A stretch of DNA of 64,000 bases from Vibrio sp. SS-MA-C1-2 (GCF_021513135.1 NZ_CP090981.1:744001-808000); one strand, 5' to 3'; counted from the stretch's first letter, positions 17,467 through 31,157 are shown. Notes: generated by a model not told the origin, from the sequence alone. Program-made: numbers and translations.

Positions 17467-17964
17467 TTAAGCTTCTTTAATCACGACCTCTTCAATAATG
17501 ACGGTTTGCTTTGGTAGATGATCGTGTTCTGCAGTATTAATTATTTCAACTTCAGCTATTGCTTTGACTATATCCATTCCTAAAGTTACTTGACCAAAAA
17601 CAGTATATCCCCATCCATTATTTGTTGCTGAATGGTAATTTAAGGACTTATTGTTACTTATATTGATAAAAAATTGGCTTGTTGCTGAGTGAGGGGCATC
17701 TGTTCTTGCCATCGCTATCGTACCTGTTGTATTTCTTAAACCACGATTAGCTTCATTGACAATCGGTGAGTTACCTTCTTTTTCTATCATTTGATCAGTA
17801 AAGCCACCACCTTGAATAATTTTACCTTTGATTACTCGATGAAATATTGTGCCTTGATAAAACCCTTGTTGACAATAATTTAAAAAATTTCGACATGTGA
17901 CGGGAGATTTGTCTGTATTTAAAGCAATAGAAATATCACCATAGTTTGTTTTTAATGTAATCAT
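17467..17964 (-). CDS. ppiB: Peptidyl-prolyl cis-trans isomerase B (cyclophilin)
   Basis: A 165-residue cytoplasmic cyclophilin with no signal peptide, the usual length for PpiB. The catalytic region IFHRVIKGKIIQGGGFT (FHR arginine) lies at about residues 41-57, and SQFFINISNN and GWGYTVFGQV match the substrate-pocket strands. It catalyses proline isomerisation during protein folding. The lysine in RVIKGKIIQGG sits where E. coli PpiB has a proline/asparagine stretch, a minor change. It stands alone between an ERIC-like repeat and the third rRNA operon, transcribed away from the latter. Confidence 0.95.
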   Translation of the reverse strand: MITLKTNYGDISIALNTDKSPVTCRNFLNYCQQGFYQGTIFHRVIKGKIIQGGGFTDQMIEKEGNSPIVNEANRGLRNTTGTIAMARTDAPHSATSQFFINISNNKSLNYHSATNNGWGYTVFGQVTLGMDIVKAIAEVEIINTAEHDHLPKQTVIIEEVVIKEA

Positions 17965-18144
17965 ATAAGAAAAAGCCCATAAAAAGATGTTTTGAAGTAT
18001 AAAGGTGAATATGCTTTTTATGGAATCATTTTTAGATGTAAGAAAAATAGCGTTCGAAAAATAGTCATAAAGAAGGTTAAATGCTCATTAAGATCTCTTT
18101 TTAACCACTTGATAAAATAAATGTAATTTATTTCAAAAAAGCCC

Positions 18145-18172
18145 TTGCCAACCTTTGAAAACTCCCTATAAT
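18145..18172 (+). promoter_or_regulatory. rRNA operon 3 promoter
   Basis: TTGCCA and TATAAT are separated by 16 bp and followed by GCGCATCC. It resembles the distal promoter of operon 1 and is the only strong candidate before this operon. Confidence 0.8.
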
Positions 18173-18260
18173 GCGCATCCACCGACACGGAGAACGACGC
18201 TAACAACCATTAGCAACGTCACCGAAACTTAATGAAAAATTGAGTTAACATTGTCGGAAT

Positions 18261-18276
18261 TGCTCTTTAAAAATTT
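18261..18276 (+). promoter_or_regulatory. boxA-like site, rRNA operon 3 leader (variant)
   Basis: TGCTCTTTAAAAATTT matches the boxA core but has A where the other leaders have C after TTTAA. The sequence downstream (GAAATCTGTGTGGGCACTCG) rejoins the common leader. Confidence 0.65.
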
Positions 18277-18529
18277 AAAACTTATGAAATCTGTGTGGGC
18301 ACTCGTTATCGAGAATCAACAAAAAGATTACTCAATGAACTGAGTGACCAATACAGTGTAAAACATAATTTATTATGAATTATACTGGCACAGTCAATTC
18401 ACTATCATTCTGTTGGAATGGTAGTCGCTTTAAGATTACAGTCTAACTTTATTTATAAGGTTGGATTTAGTTTTGAAGTCAGTATTCGTTGAGCCGGTCG
18501 CCTTTTGACAAGAGGGACAACAAAACTTT

Positions 18530-20074
<1,545 letters not shown>

Positions 20075-20122
20075 ACGATTTGATATTTCGTGATGAGTAC
20101 CCACACAGATAACATAAGTTTT

Positions 20123-20137
20123 TGCTCTTTAACAATT
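20123..20137 (+). promoter_or_regulatory. boxA in the 16S-23S spacer, operon 3
   Basis: TGCTCTTTAACAATT in a 314-base spacer that contains no tRNA. The two other spacers are 601 and 713 bases because of their tRNAs. Confidence 0.8.
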
Positions 20138-20388
20138 TGGAAAGCTGACTAGTAAACTCGTTAGTGATTTTTTAATCATTAATAAGTTGAAAAGTAATAA
20201 TTGTTTATTCGAAAGAATAAACGAGTTCTCAACACAATACACATTCAAGTGTCTTGTATTCAAATTAACATCATTGATGTTAATTCTATATTGAGTCCGG
20301 CAAACGATAATCAACATTACCCTGTTGATTATCAACAATCAAAAACCTTGGTTGTTTGAACATACATAAAGACCCTTTCGGGTTGTAT

Positions 20389-23284
<2,896 letters not shown>

Positions 23285-23431
23285 ACAACACCCAAAGGGT
23301 TTTGATGGACTCAAAAGAATACGACTCTACGAGTCAAAAGATACTTGAATGAAGTATTGAGAACATTATTACGAATTATCAGACTTTCCAAATTTCGTTA
23401 AACGCGAATATTCGCGGTTAACAACAAAATT

Positions 23432-23550
23432 TGCTTGGCGACCATAGCATTGTGGACCCACCTGACTCCATTCCGAACTCAGAAGTGAAACACAATCGCG
23501 CCGATGGTAGTGTGGGGTCTCCCCATGTGAGAGTAGGTCATCGCCAGGCT
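23432..23550 (+). rRNA. rrf: 5S ribosomal RNA, operon 3
   Basis: 119 nt, identical to the 5S of operon 2 and the first 5S of operon 1. Confidence 0.97.
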
Positions 23551-23613
23551 TCGCTTTATGTCTTCAGATTTTAGATATCTGAAAGCAAACTAGTTCTGCA
23601 TTATGCAGACAGT

Positions 23614-23642
23614 AAAAAACCCAGCCTTTGGCTGGGTTTTTT
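23614..23642 (+). terminator. Terminator of rRNA operon 3
   Basis: AAAAAACCCAGCC pairs with GGCTGGGTTTTTT; the whole 5S-to-terminator segment is near-identical to operon 2. Confidence 0.95.
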
Positions 23643-23764
23643 GCGTTTAAGACTTATTAAAAAATGAATGAAAATAGGATCAATGTAGCCAGCTTAGATA
23701 AAGTGGGTTTTATCATGCAATTATGATTACCTACTTATTGCTACTGTTTTAAATTAGATTGCTT

Positions 23765-23908
23765 ATCCCCTAAATAATTGGTGTTGCTAGTTGGTGGCAA
23801 GTGATGAGTATAGGTGTACTATATGATTGAGGGCTAACAAGCGTAACCGTAACGGTTACTTTTATTCATATACAAACCTAACTGCTTCAAGTCTGAAGGG
23901 TATATAAT
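23765..23908 (+). repeat. ERIC-like element, copy 4 (diverged)
   Basis: Starts TATCCCCTAAATAATTGGTG and ends CTTCAAGTCTGAAGGGTATA. Part of the left half is deleted and about 20 bases of unrelated sequence, with a small ACCGTAACGGTTA palindrome, interrupt the right half. Confidence 0.75.
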
Positions 23909-23982
23909 AGTTTGGTACTTGATTGGCTATTTTTACTTTAATATAACCCTGCTTATATTAAGCTTTATTATGCAGAATTTCA

Positions 23983-24122
23983 TGTATACCCAAAGTAATT
24001 GGAGCTACTAGTTGACGGTAAATGAGAGACTTCATGAGTATAGATATTCTATATGATTGAGGAGAACTAACGTAGCCATTGCCATTATAAATCTAGCCTA
24101 GCAACTTCAATTAAGAAGGGAT
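23983..24122 (+). repeat. ERIC-like element, copy 5
   Basis: Starts TATACCCAAAGTAATTGGAG and ends CTTCAATTAAGAAGGGATA, with CATGAGTATAGAT in the centre. It abuts the fdxA leader, so the fdxA promoter must lie in or next to the repeat. Confidence 0.8.
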
Positions 24123-24170
24123 AGGACAATTAATTTCGTCACTATATATCTTTAAAAGAGAGTAAATATC

Positions 24171-24494
24171 ATGGCATTTGTCGTAACAGATAACTGTATT
24201 CAATGTAAATATACCGACTGTGTTGCTGTCTGCCCTGCTGATGCATTCTATGAAGGTCCAAATTTTATGGTAATAAGCCCGATAGATTGTATTGATTGTG
24301 GACTGTGTGTACCTGAATGTGATGCAGAAGCGATCTTTCAAGAAGACGAACTTGAGCCTGAGCAGACAATCTTTATTGAGTTGAATGAAGAACTCTCAGA
24401 AATATGGCCAAATATTACAGAAGCAAAATCTGCAATGGATGAAGCGGAAAAGTGGAATGGGGTTCCTAATAAGCTCGGTATGCTTGAGAAATAA
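24171..24494 (+). CDS. fdxA: 7Fe-8S ferredoxin FdxA
   Basis: A 107-residue ferredoxin of the FdxA/Azotobacter FdI type. Cysteines C9, C17 and C50 are placed to bind a [3Fe-4S] cluster, and C21, C40, C43 and C46 a [4Fe-4S] cluster; C12 lies in the position usual for this subfamily. The remainder is the acidic C-terminal extension (ending [10 protein letters not shown]) seen in the family. It is a cytoplasmic low-potential electron carrier; its partner is not known. An AAAGAGAG ribosome binding site precedes the ATG. ERIC-like elements flank it on both sides, so it is likely monocistronic. Confidence 0.95.
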   Translation: MAFVVTDNCIQCKYTDCVAVCPADAFYEGPNFMVISPIDCIDCGLCVPECDAEAIFQEDELEPEQTIFIELNEELSEIWPNITEAKSAMDEAEKWNGVPNKLGMLEK

Positions 24495-24574
24495 AGTCGT
24501 CTATTTATATAGTTAATTATCTTGATTATTCATCTAGGCAGCTCTTTTGCAAATATTGAGAGGCATTCGTGATC

Positions 24575-24660
24575 TTATACCTAAAATAATTGGAGTTGCT
24601 AGTAGGCGGTAAATGAGCGTAGCCAACAACCTAGCGACTTCAAGTATGAAGAGTATATAC
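24575..24660 (+). repeat. ERIC-like element, copy 6 (internally deleted)
   Basis: Runs from ATACCTAAAATAATTGGAGT to GACTTCAAGTATGAAGAGTA but lacks the central 40 bases. It lies between the convergent fdxA and methyltransferase genes. Confidence 0.8.
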
Positions 24661-24678
24661 GTAATGCCCCATCTTTAT

Positions 24679-25413
24679 TTAATGATGTTGACGACGTAGA
24701 TTATCAAGGATAATTCCTGTTGCCATCGCGACATTTAATGATTCAGCGCCACCGAATGCAGGAATCGTAATTTTATCAGTGACAAACTGCTCTGCCTCTT
24801 CTCGAACACCATGAGATTCACTCCCCATCAATAAGATCCCCTCTGGTGAAAAATCAGTTTTGTGGATATTTTCACCTTCAAGAAAAGCACCATAAACCGG
24901 AATATCGGCTTGTTCTAGATAGAGCGGTAAATCAGTCAGAGTGACCGTGACCCGCCCAAAGCTGCCCATGGTTGCTCTAATTGTTTTTGGGTTATAAGGA
25001 TCAGCGCAATCACGGCTAGCAATGATATGTTTGATACCATACCAATCCGCAAGACGAATAATAGTACCTAGATTACCTGGATCAGAGACACCATCTAAGG
25101 CAATCATTAACCCTTTTGCTTGAGGGATTTTATCTTTTGGGATTTCAACAATCGCAACAGCAGCATTATTACTCACCAAGCTACTTGCTTTGGTTAACTC
25201 TTCTAATGAGGCTTCAATAGATTGAAAAGCTTGTAATCGTTCTTGATTAGCAGATAAAAATTCAGCCGTACCGAAAATTTGCTTAATAATTAATGAAGAA
25301 TCAAGAAGTTCAATTACATTCTTCTCGCCTTCAACTAAGAATAAGCCTTGTACTTTACGCTGTTTTTTTTGCCCTAGAGCTCGAAGTAATTTAATTTGGT
25401 TTTTTGAAATCAT
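24679..25413 (-). CDS. TrmH/SpoU-family RNA 2'-O-methyltransferase
   Basis: A 244-residue SpoU-type enzyme of the SPOUT fold, which transfers a methyl group from S-adenosylmethionine to a ribose 2'-OH of rRNA or tRNA. The N-terminal domain (QKKQRKVQGLFLVEGEKNV) is the substrate-binding fold. The catalytic domain carries SDPGNLGTIIRLADWYGI, then LLMGSESHGV and IPAFGGAESLNVAMA, the three SpoU motifs including the conserved N, E and SLN residues. I start at the ATG at 25413; a longer frame to 25527 adds 38 residues foreign to the family. The motif wording (ADWYGI, YNPKTIRATMGSFGRV) reminds me of Bacteroidetes homologues. The target nucleotide is unknown. Confidence 0.85.
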   Translation of the reverse strand: MISKNQIKLLRALGQKKQRKVQGLFLVEGEKNVIELLDSSLIIKQIFGTAEFLSANQERLQAFQSIEASLEELTKASSLVSNNAAVAIVEIPKDKIPQAKGLMIALDGVSDPGNLGTIIRLADWYGIKHIIASRDCADPYNPKTIRATMGSFGRVTVTLTDLPLYLEQADIPVYGAFLEGENIHKTDFSPEGILLMGSESHGVREEAEQFVTDKITIPAFGGAESLNVAMATGIILDNLRRQHH

Positions 25414-25592
25414 AGTTATATCCCAGTTGAAAGCGCAGGCATTATATACTGAATTAACTTGGAGATGCGAGTATTGCTGATAAACAACAATGACAACAAA
25501 AAGAACTTCACGTAGAATCCCCCTCATTGTGAGCTGCTGAACGAATTTTGTTCACTTTGCTAAGACACCATTAACACGAGACATCGAGATAT

Positions 25593-27206
25593 ATGATACG
25601 TTTAACCGAAATTAAGCTTCCTTTAGATCATCAGGAAGATGCACTTCTTACGGCAATTACTAATAAACTAGGCATTAATGCAGAGCAAGTTTTGTCATTC
25701 AATATGTTTAAGCGTGGCTATGATGCTCGTAAAAAAAGTAAGATTTTATTGATTTATACTCTTGATGTGGTTGTCGAGAACGAAGATCAGCTTCTTGAGC
25801 AGTTTGTTGGTGATCAGCATGTCAAGTTAACACCTGATATGGACTATAAGTTTGTTGCTCAAGCCCCTGAAGGTTTGACTGAGCGTCCAGTTGTTATTGG
25901 CTTTGGCCCTTGTGGATTGTTTTCTGCCCTTATTCTTGCTCAAAGTGGTTTCAAGCCGATTGTTGTTGAGCGTGGCAAAGAGGTTCGTGAGCGTACTAAA
26001 GATACGTTTGGCTTCTGGCGTAAACGTAAACTTAATCCAGAATCAAATGTTCAATTTGGTGAAGGCGGAGCCGGTACATTCTCTGACGGTAAGCTGTATA
26101 GCCAAGTCAAAGATCCTAAACATTATGGTCGTAAAGTTATTGAAGAGTTTGTCGCTTCGGGTGCCCCTGAGGAGATCCGTTATGTCAGTAAACCGCATAT
26201 TGGTACCTTTAAATTGGTCACCATGATTGAAAAGATGCGTGCAAAAATCATTGAACTGGGTGGCGAAATTCGTTTTAGCACGCGAGTTGATGATTTACAT
26301 ATTGAAGATGGGCAAATTACGGGTTTAACACTCTCTAATGGTGAAGAGATACAGTCTCGTCATGTTATCTTAGCCGTAGGTCATAGTGCTCGTGATACCT
26401 TTGAAATGCTGCATCAACGCGGTGTTTATATGGAAGCTAAACCATTTTCTGTTGGTTTCCGTATTGAGCATAAACAATCTGTTATTGATAAAGCGCGTTT
26501 TGGTTCGAATGCAGGCAACCCAATTCTTGGTGCTGCTGATTATAAATTGGTTCATCATTGTAAAAATGGTCGTACGGTGTATAGCTTCTGTATGTGTCCA
26601 GGTGGCACAGTGGTTGCAGCAACGTCAGAAGAAGGTCGTGTTGTGACAAATGGTATGAGCCAATACTCACGTGCAGAACGTAACGCGAACAGTGCGATTG
26701 TAGTTGGTATCTCTCCAGAAAAAGATTACCCAGGTGACCCATTGGCGGGTATTCGTTTACAGCGTCAACTAGAGACGGGTGCTTTTAATCTCGGCGGAGA
26801 GAACTATGATGCCCCAGCACAAAAAATTGGTGATTTCTTAAAAGGGAGCGATCCAAGTGAGTTAGGTGATGTTGCACCTTCATTTACACCGGGTATTAAA
26901 CTCACGGATATTTCAAAAGCACTGCCTGACTTTGCGATTGAAGCGATCAGAGAAGCGATTCCAGCCTTTGATAAGAAGATTAAAGGCTTTGCGGATGCTG
27001 ATGGTCTTTTAACAGGTGTTGAGACGCGTACATCTTCCCCTGTTTGTATTAAACGTGGCAAAGATTACCAGAGCCTCAATTTGAAAGGTTTCTTCCCAGC
27101 AGGTGAAGGTGCGGGTTATGCCGGTGGAATTCTATCTGCAGGTATTGATGGGATTAAAGCCGCTGAAGCATTAGCTATTTCAATGGTAGAGTCTGCAGAG
27201 AGTTAG
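25593..27206 (+). CDS. NAD(P)/FAD-dependent oxidoreductase (COG2509 type)
   Basis: A 537-residue flavoprotein. An N-terminal region of about 95 residues precedes the dinucleotide-binding motif VIGFGPCGLFSALIL and the FAD acid in IVVERG. The conserved block NVQFGEGGAGTFSDGKLYSQ and the C-terminal GEGAGYAGGILSAGIDGI, a second FAD contact, define the family. These proteins are annotated as uncharacterised FAD-dependent dehydrogenases; the substrate is unknown. The ATG is divergent from the methyltransferase start 180 bases away, so the two promoters lie between them. A terminator follows. Confidence 0.88.
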   Translation: MIRLTEIKLPLDHQEDALLTAITNKLGINAEQVLSFNMFKRGYDARKKSKILLIYTLDVVVENEDQLLEQFVGDQHVKLTPDMDYKFVAQAPEGLTERPVVIGFGPCGLFSALILAQSGFKPIVVERGKEVRERTKDTFGFWRKRKLNPESNVQFGEGGAGTFSDGKLYSQVKDPKHYGRKVIEEFVASGAPEEIRYVSKPHIGTFKLVTMIEKMRAKIIELGGEIRFSTRVDDLHIEDGQITGLTLSNGEEIQSRHVILAVGHSARDTFEMLHQRGVYMEAKPFSVGFRIEHKQSVIDKARFGSNAGNPILGAADYKLVHHCKNGRTVYSFCMCPGGTVVAATSEEGRVVTNGMSQYSRAERNANSAIVVGISPEKDYPGDPLAGIRLQRQLETGAFNLGGENYDAPAQKIGDFLKGSDPSELGDVAPSFTPGIKLTDISKALPDFAIEAIREAIPAFDKKIKGFADADGLLTGVETRTSSPVCIKRGKDYQSLNLKGFFPAGEGAGYAGGILSAGIDGIKAAEALAISMVESAES

Positions 27207-27239
27207 TTTGTACCAATAATTTAATTCAGATACTTAATG

Positions 27240-27273
27240 AGCCGCTGTGATTTTTTAATACTGCGGCTTTTTT
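27240..27273 (+). terminator. Terminator between the FAD oxidoreductase and the DsbD-alpha gene
   Basis: AGCCGC pairs with GCGGCT, with GT/AC extending the stem, followed by TTTTTT. It lies two bases from the stop of the opposite-strand gene. Confidence 0.8.
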
Positions 27274-27274
27274 A

Positions 27275-27760
27275 TTACCCATGACTTATTATTTTTATTG
27301 GAATGACTTTCTTTTCTGGTGGATAACACAATCCAGCCTCAGCACAGCCTTGATAATGAATTGTTATGCTTTTTTGTTTGATATCTGCGATTGGGATATC
27401 GATCGCTAAACTGTCCTTATAGATATCAACAATACCAAAATAAGGATCTTGATGTGTGATACCTTCAGGCAGAGTAAAATATTCAATAGTTTGGTTATTG
27501 ACTATAACTTTGATTTTTTCTTTATAGAGATAGTAACCCGGTTTAATCTGCCAACGGATATTTAATTTGCTGTGATTTTGCTGCTTAAAATCAATAATAA
27601 AAGCTTCTGAGGCAGGCAAGAAACGAACTTGATGGTTTAACTTTGTAGATTTATTGAGTATTGGATTAGCATTAAGGTTACTACTGATAAATAATAAAAT
27701 TGCGGTTATAGAAAGGACGGTGATTAATCCCGTTCTTATTGGACTTTTAGTATTAAGCAC
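27275..27760 (-). CDS. Stand-alone DsbD alpha-domain-like periplasmic protein
   Basis: The 161-residue product has a signal peptide or membrane anchor (residues about 8-31) followed by one immunoglobulin-like domain matching the N-terminal alpha domain of DsbD. It includes the redox cysteine pair in YQGCAEAGLCYPP and the KPGYYLYKEKI segment. In full DsbD this domain passes electrons from the membrane to DsbC and CcmG. Here the eight-helix beta domain and the thioredoxin-like gamma domain are absent, and only 68 bases separate its stop from the next gene, so no frameshift can restore them. The GTG start has AAGGA seven bases upstream. It sits where complete dsbD stands in E. coli, next to dcuA-aspA, and cutA is missing. 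It may be a remnant or a separate redox partner. Confidence 0.75.
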   Translation of the reverse strand: MLNTKSPIRTGLITVLSITAILLFISSNLNANPILNKSTKLNHQVRFLPASEAFIIDFKQQNHSKLNIRWQIKPGYYLYKEKIKVIVNNQTIEYFTLPEGITHQDPYFGIVDIYKDSLAIDIPIADIKQKSITIHYQGCAEAGLCYPPEKKVIPIKIISHG

Positions 27761-27898
27761 ATCATGATCCTTATCATTATCTATTGTGCTTATTGTATCG
27801 AACTGACTCTTCTTTTTTGTCTTAAAATTTATAATCCATAAAAAAACAGCTACTGACTAAAAGTCGGTAGCTATTTCATCATCTCTATTTATATTGTT

Positions 27899-28025
27899 TT
27901 ATACCCTTCATACTTGAAGTTGCTAGGTTGTTGGCTGTATTCGTTCGCCCCAATTATATAGTGCAGCTATACTCATGGGGCCTCACTCACTTGCCGCCTA
28001 CTAGCAACGCCAATTATTTTTGGTA
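27899..28025 (-). repeat. ERIC-like element, copy 7 (full length)
   Basis: About 127 bases in reverse orientation, from TTATACCCTTCATACTTGAA to CAATTATTTTTGGTA. It contains CTCATGGGGCCTCACTCACT and TTGCCGCCTACTAGCAAC. It is one of the best preserved copies, between dcuA and the DsbD-alpha gene. Confidence 0.88.
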
Positions 28026-28038
28026 AAAATGTTATTAA

Positions 28039-29340
28039 TTACAAAACAATGCCACCCACAAGGAAGCCCAAAGCAACGGCTGTTGTAATGGTTGCTACTC
28101 CTGGGATAAAGAATGGATGGTTGAATACCCACTTCCCGATACGTGTTGAACCTGTATCATCCATTTCTACCGCAGCTAATAACGTTGGATATGTTGGCAG
28201 AACAAACAGTGCACTTACAGCTGCAAAAGAAGCAATGGCAGTTAAAGGTGATACCCCAATAGCGAGGGCTGCTGGCATTAATGCGGTCGTTGTTGCACCT
28301 TGAGAATATAAAAGCATTGATGCAAAGAACAGTGTTACCGCTAGCATCCATGGGTATTGCTCTAAGATAGAGCCTGCGAATGATTTGATTTCACCAATAT
28401 GAGCAGAAACAAAAGTATCACCTAACCATGCGACACCAAGAACACAAACACACGCACTCATACCTGATTTAAACGTAGCAGCATTGGCAATTTTAGAGGC
28501 ATCAATTTTAGTGAAAATAACAATTGCCATCGCGGCGGTAAGCATAAATGCCATGATAGCGTAGTTACGGCTAATTGTTGGGTGTTCAATAATACCAACC
28601 GCTTTAGAGATGACAGTTGCATAACTAACAACGGCAATAATGGCAGCGATAAAGATATATACAGACATCTTAGCCGTTGGCAGAATTTCACGTTTGGTTG
28701 CACCTTGAGTTTTGATTAACCCTTTGCTCATGCGTTCAATATAGATAGGATCATCTTTTAATTCACAACCCAAGAAATTAGAGATAAATGCACCGACCAT
28801 ACAAGCAACAAATGTGGTTGGAATACAGATAGCCAGTAGCGTTAAATAACCCACACCCAATGGCTCAAGAATTCCAGAGAAGAAGACAACCGCTGCAGAG
28901 ATAGGTGAGGCAGTAATCGCTATTTGTGAGGCGATAACAGCAATAGAAAGTGGGCGAGAAGGGCGAACACCTTGCTCTTTCGCAACTTCGGCAATAACCG
29001 GAAGCGTTGAGAATGCCGTATGTCCTGTACCTGCTAATACCGTCATAAAGAAGGTAACTATCGGGGCATAAAATGTAATACGTTTAGGGTTTTTTCGTAG
29101 AAATTGCTCAGCTAAATCGACAAGCCAATCCATGCCGCCAGCAACCTGCATCGCAGCAATGGCGGTAATCACAGACATAATAATTAGGATAACATCAACA
29201 GGGATACTTCCTGCATCGACACCTAAAATAAGGGAAAGGAATAAAACACCAGCACCACCGGCAAAACCAATACCGATACCACCAATTCGAGCCCCTAGAA
29301 ATATAAAGGCCAGTACAATAAATAATTCAACAGCAATCAT
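28039..29340 (-). CDS. dcuA: Anaerobic C4-dicarboxylate transporter DcuA
   Basis: A 433-residue inner-membrane protein, exactly the length of E. coli DcuA. Conserved stretches include FLGARIGGIGIGFAGGAGVL at the N-terminus, MQVAGGMDWLV, AITASPISAAVVFFSG, and VAWLGDTFVSAHIG. It exchanges fumarate, aspartate and malate for succinate during anaerobic growth. I chose the ATG at 29340, with GGAG nine bases upstream; longer in-frame starts would add 12 residues. It lies downstream of aspA on the same strand: aspartase makes fumarate inside, and DcuA brings in aspartate and exports succinate. A 26-bp palindrome separates the two genes. Confidence 0.95.
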   Translation of the reverse strand: MIAVELFIVLAFIFLGARIGGIGIGFAGGAGVLFLSLILGVDAGSIPVDVILIIMSVITAIAAMQVAGGMDWLVDLAEQFLRKNPKRITFYAPIVTFFMTVLAGTGHTAFSTLPVIAEVAKEQGVRPSRPLSIAVIASQIAITASPISAAVVFFSGILEPLGVGYLTLLAICIPTTFVACMVGAFISNFLGCELKDDPIYIERMSKGLIKTQGATKREILPTAKMSVYIFIAAIIAVVSYATVISKAVGIIEHPTISRNYAIMAFMLTAAMAIVIFTKIDASKIANAATFKSGMSACVCVLGVAWLGDTFVSAHIGEIKSFAGSILEQYPWMLAVTLFFASMLLYSQGATTTALMPAALAIGVSPLTAIASFAAVSALFVLPTYPTLLAAVEMDDTGSTRIGKWVFNHPFFIPGVATITTAVALGFLVGGIVL

Positions 29341-29412
29341 GCTTATTATCTCCATTTTTTTAAACATTAAAATCAAAAATTAATACTTAAAAAAATGTGG
29401 ATGAACGGAGTC

Positions 29413-29438
29413 TAGGGCACTATTTAAATAGTGCCCTA
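29413..29438. other. Perfect 26-bp palindrome between aspA and dcuA
   Basis: TAGGGCACTATTT followed by its exact reverse complement. No T tract follows on either strand, so it is not a standard intrinsic terminator. As RNA it could form a 3' stabilising or processing hairpin for aspA mRNA; as DNA it could be an operator. Confidence 0.7.
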
Positions 29439-29536
29439 AATCGTATTTAATGATTATTTTTTATTTTTAACTATTTGATTTTATATTGTATTCTTTTTTG
29501 TAATACATCGCGATATAAAATCAAAGATTAATCATA

Positions 29537-30976
29537 TTAGTTATAACGTTTCGCTTTATATTGTGGATGCATTAAGTTTTCGATAGAGAAAATATCATCT
29601 AACTCTTCTGCTGTTAATAACCCGCGTTCTAACACCACCTCACGAACGCTCTTACCTGTTTCCGCACAAATCTTACCAACGATATCACCTTCGTGGTGAC
29701 CGATTAATGGATTCAAGTAAGTGACGATACCAATAGAGTTATGTACGAATGCTTCACAGACTTCTTTATTCACTGTGATACCATCAATACACTTATCACG
29801 TAAGTTTTTACACGCATTAGAAAGTAATTGAATAGATTCAAAGATAACTTGACCAATCACAGGTTCCATTACGTTTAACTGTAGCTGTCCCGCTTCTGCT
29901 GCAAATGTTAGCGTTGTGTCGTTACCGATAACTTTAAATGCGACTTGGTTAACTACCTCTGGAATAACAGGGTTAACTTTAGCTGGCATGATTGAAGAGC
30001 CCGCTTGCATTTCAGGAAGGTTCAACTCATTAAAGCCAGAGCGAGGACCAGATGAAAGTAGACGTAAATCGTTACAGATCTTAGACAGTTTTACCGCTAG
30101 GCGTTTTAGTGAGCCATGAACCATCACGTATGAACCACAATCCGAGGTTGCTTCGATTAAGTTCTCTGCAGGAGTACAAGGCAAACCAGTGACTTCAGCT
30201 AGTTTAGTTACTGCTAGAGGTTGGTAACCTCCTGGAGTATTTAGTGCAGTACCGATAGCCGTTGCACCTAGGTTTACTTCAAGTAGAAGCTGAGCGGTAT
30301 AGTGTAAATTTTTAATTTCTTCTTTTAGTAGAATGCTGAATGCTTTAAATTCTTGCCCTACTGTCATTGGAACCGCGTCTTGCAGCTGAGTACGACCCAT
30401 CTTAATGATGTTATCAAACTCAACACTCTTATTATCGAATGCAGTTTGTAAGTAACCAATTGACTCAACTAATGTTGTAATGCTATTGAAAACAGCAATA
30501 CGGAAACCTGTTGGGTAAGCACAGTTTGTTGACTGGCTCTTATTAACGTGATCGTTAGGGTTGACGATGTCATATTCACCCTTCTTATGACCCATTAACT
30601 CCAGTGCTAAGTTAGCAACCACTTCGTTAGCATTCATGTTTACAGAAGTACCTGCGCCACCTTGGAATACATCCGATGGGAATTGATCCATGCACTTGCC
30701 TGTTTCTAAAATCAGGTCACATGCTTTTACGATATATTGGCCAACTTCTGCAGGAATCGCGCCTAATTCAGTATTCGCTAGCGCGGCAGCTTTTTTAGTA
30801 AAGACCATGCCACGAACAAATTCAGGAACATCTGAAATCGTTGTTGATGAGATATTAAAGTTTTCCATTGCGCGCAAAGTGTGGATACCGTAATACGCGT
30901 CAGCAGGTACATGACGAGAGCCTAATAGATCTTCTTCAATACGAGTGTTTGTAGCTTGCTGTTCTAAATTAGCCAT
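29537..30976 (-). CDS. aspA: Aspartate ammonia-lyase (aspartase)
   Basis: A 479-residue enzyme of the fumarase/aspartase superfamily that converts L-aspartate to fumarate and ammonia. The flexible catalytic loop [11 protein letters not shown] with its catalytic serine is present, as are [10 protein letters not shown] and [14 protein letters not shown] start at the ATG at 30976 ([19 protein letters not shown]); an upstream start would add eight residues. In the QSTN segment the next residue is Cys, where E. coli has Asp. It forms a pathway unit with dcuA. The divergent region toward fxsA holds FNR-like and CRP-like sites, fitting anaerobic, catabolite-controlled expression. Confidence 0.96.
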   Translation of the reverse strand: MANLEQQATNTRIEEDLLGSRHVPADAYYGIHTLRAMENFNISSTTISDVPEFVRGMVFTKKAAALANTELGAIPAEVGQYIVKACDLILETGKCMDQFPSDVFQGGAGTSVNMNANEVVANLALELMGHKKGEYDIVNPNDHVNKSQSTNCAYPTGFRIAVFNSITTLVESIGYLQTAFDNKSVEFDNIIKMGRTQLQDAVPMTVGQEFKAFSILLKEEIKNLHYTAQLLLEVNLGATAIGTALNTPGGYQPLAVTKLAEVTGLPCTPAENLIEATSDCGSYVMVHGSLKRLAVKLSKICNDLRLLSSGPRSGFNELNLPEMQAGSSIMPAKVNPVIPEVVNQVAFKVIGNDTTLTFAAEAGQLQLNVMEPVIGQVIFESIQLLSNACKNLRDKCIDGITVNKEVCEAFVHNSIGIVTYLNPLIGHHEGDIVGKICAETGKSVREVVLERGLLTAEELDDIFSIENLMHPQYKAKRYN

Positions 30977-31072
30977 GAGGTTAACCTTAAATAAAGACAA
31001 ATAATCTGATAGTTAACACTAATTGTAGGCATCCATTCTTTAGTGTTGGGTATTAGCAATCATTCCAACTGA

Positions 31073-31086
31073 TTGACTATGATCAT
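31073..31086 (-). promoter_or_regulatory. Possible FNR site upstream of aspA
   Basis: TTGACTATGATCAT matches the TTGAT-N4-ATCAA consensus at eight of ten positions and lies about 97 bases before the aspA start. Confidence 0.4.
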
Positions 31087-31157
31087 ACAATGTAAAAATA
31101 AAAATAAAAGTTAATGTTGATCACTTTTATCACTCTAGATTGAGTATTATCAATAAA

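Noticed and set aside
18018-18206. Small minus-strand frame upstream of rRNA operon 3
   Set aside because: It covers the promoter of operon 3, lacks a ribosome binding site and has no family resemblance.
27207-27275. Frameshift explanation for the short DsbD protein
   Set aside because: Only 68 bases separate its stop from the opposite gene, far too few for the missing domains.
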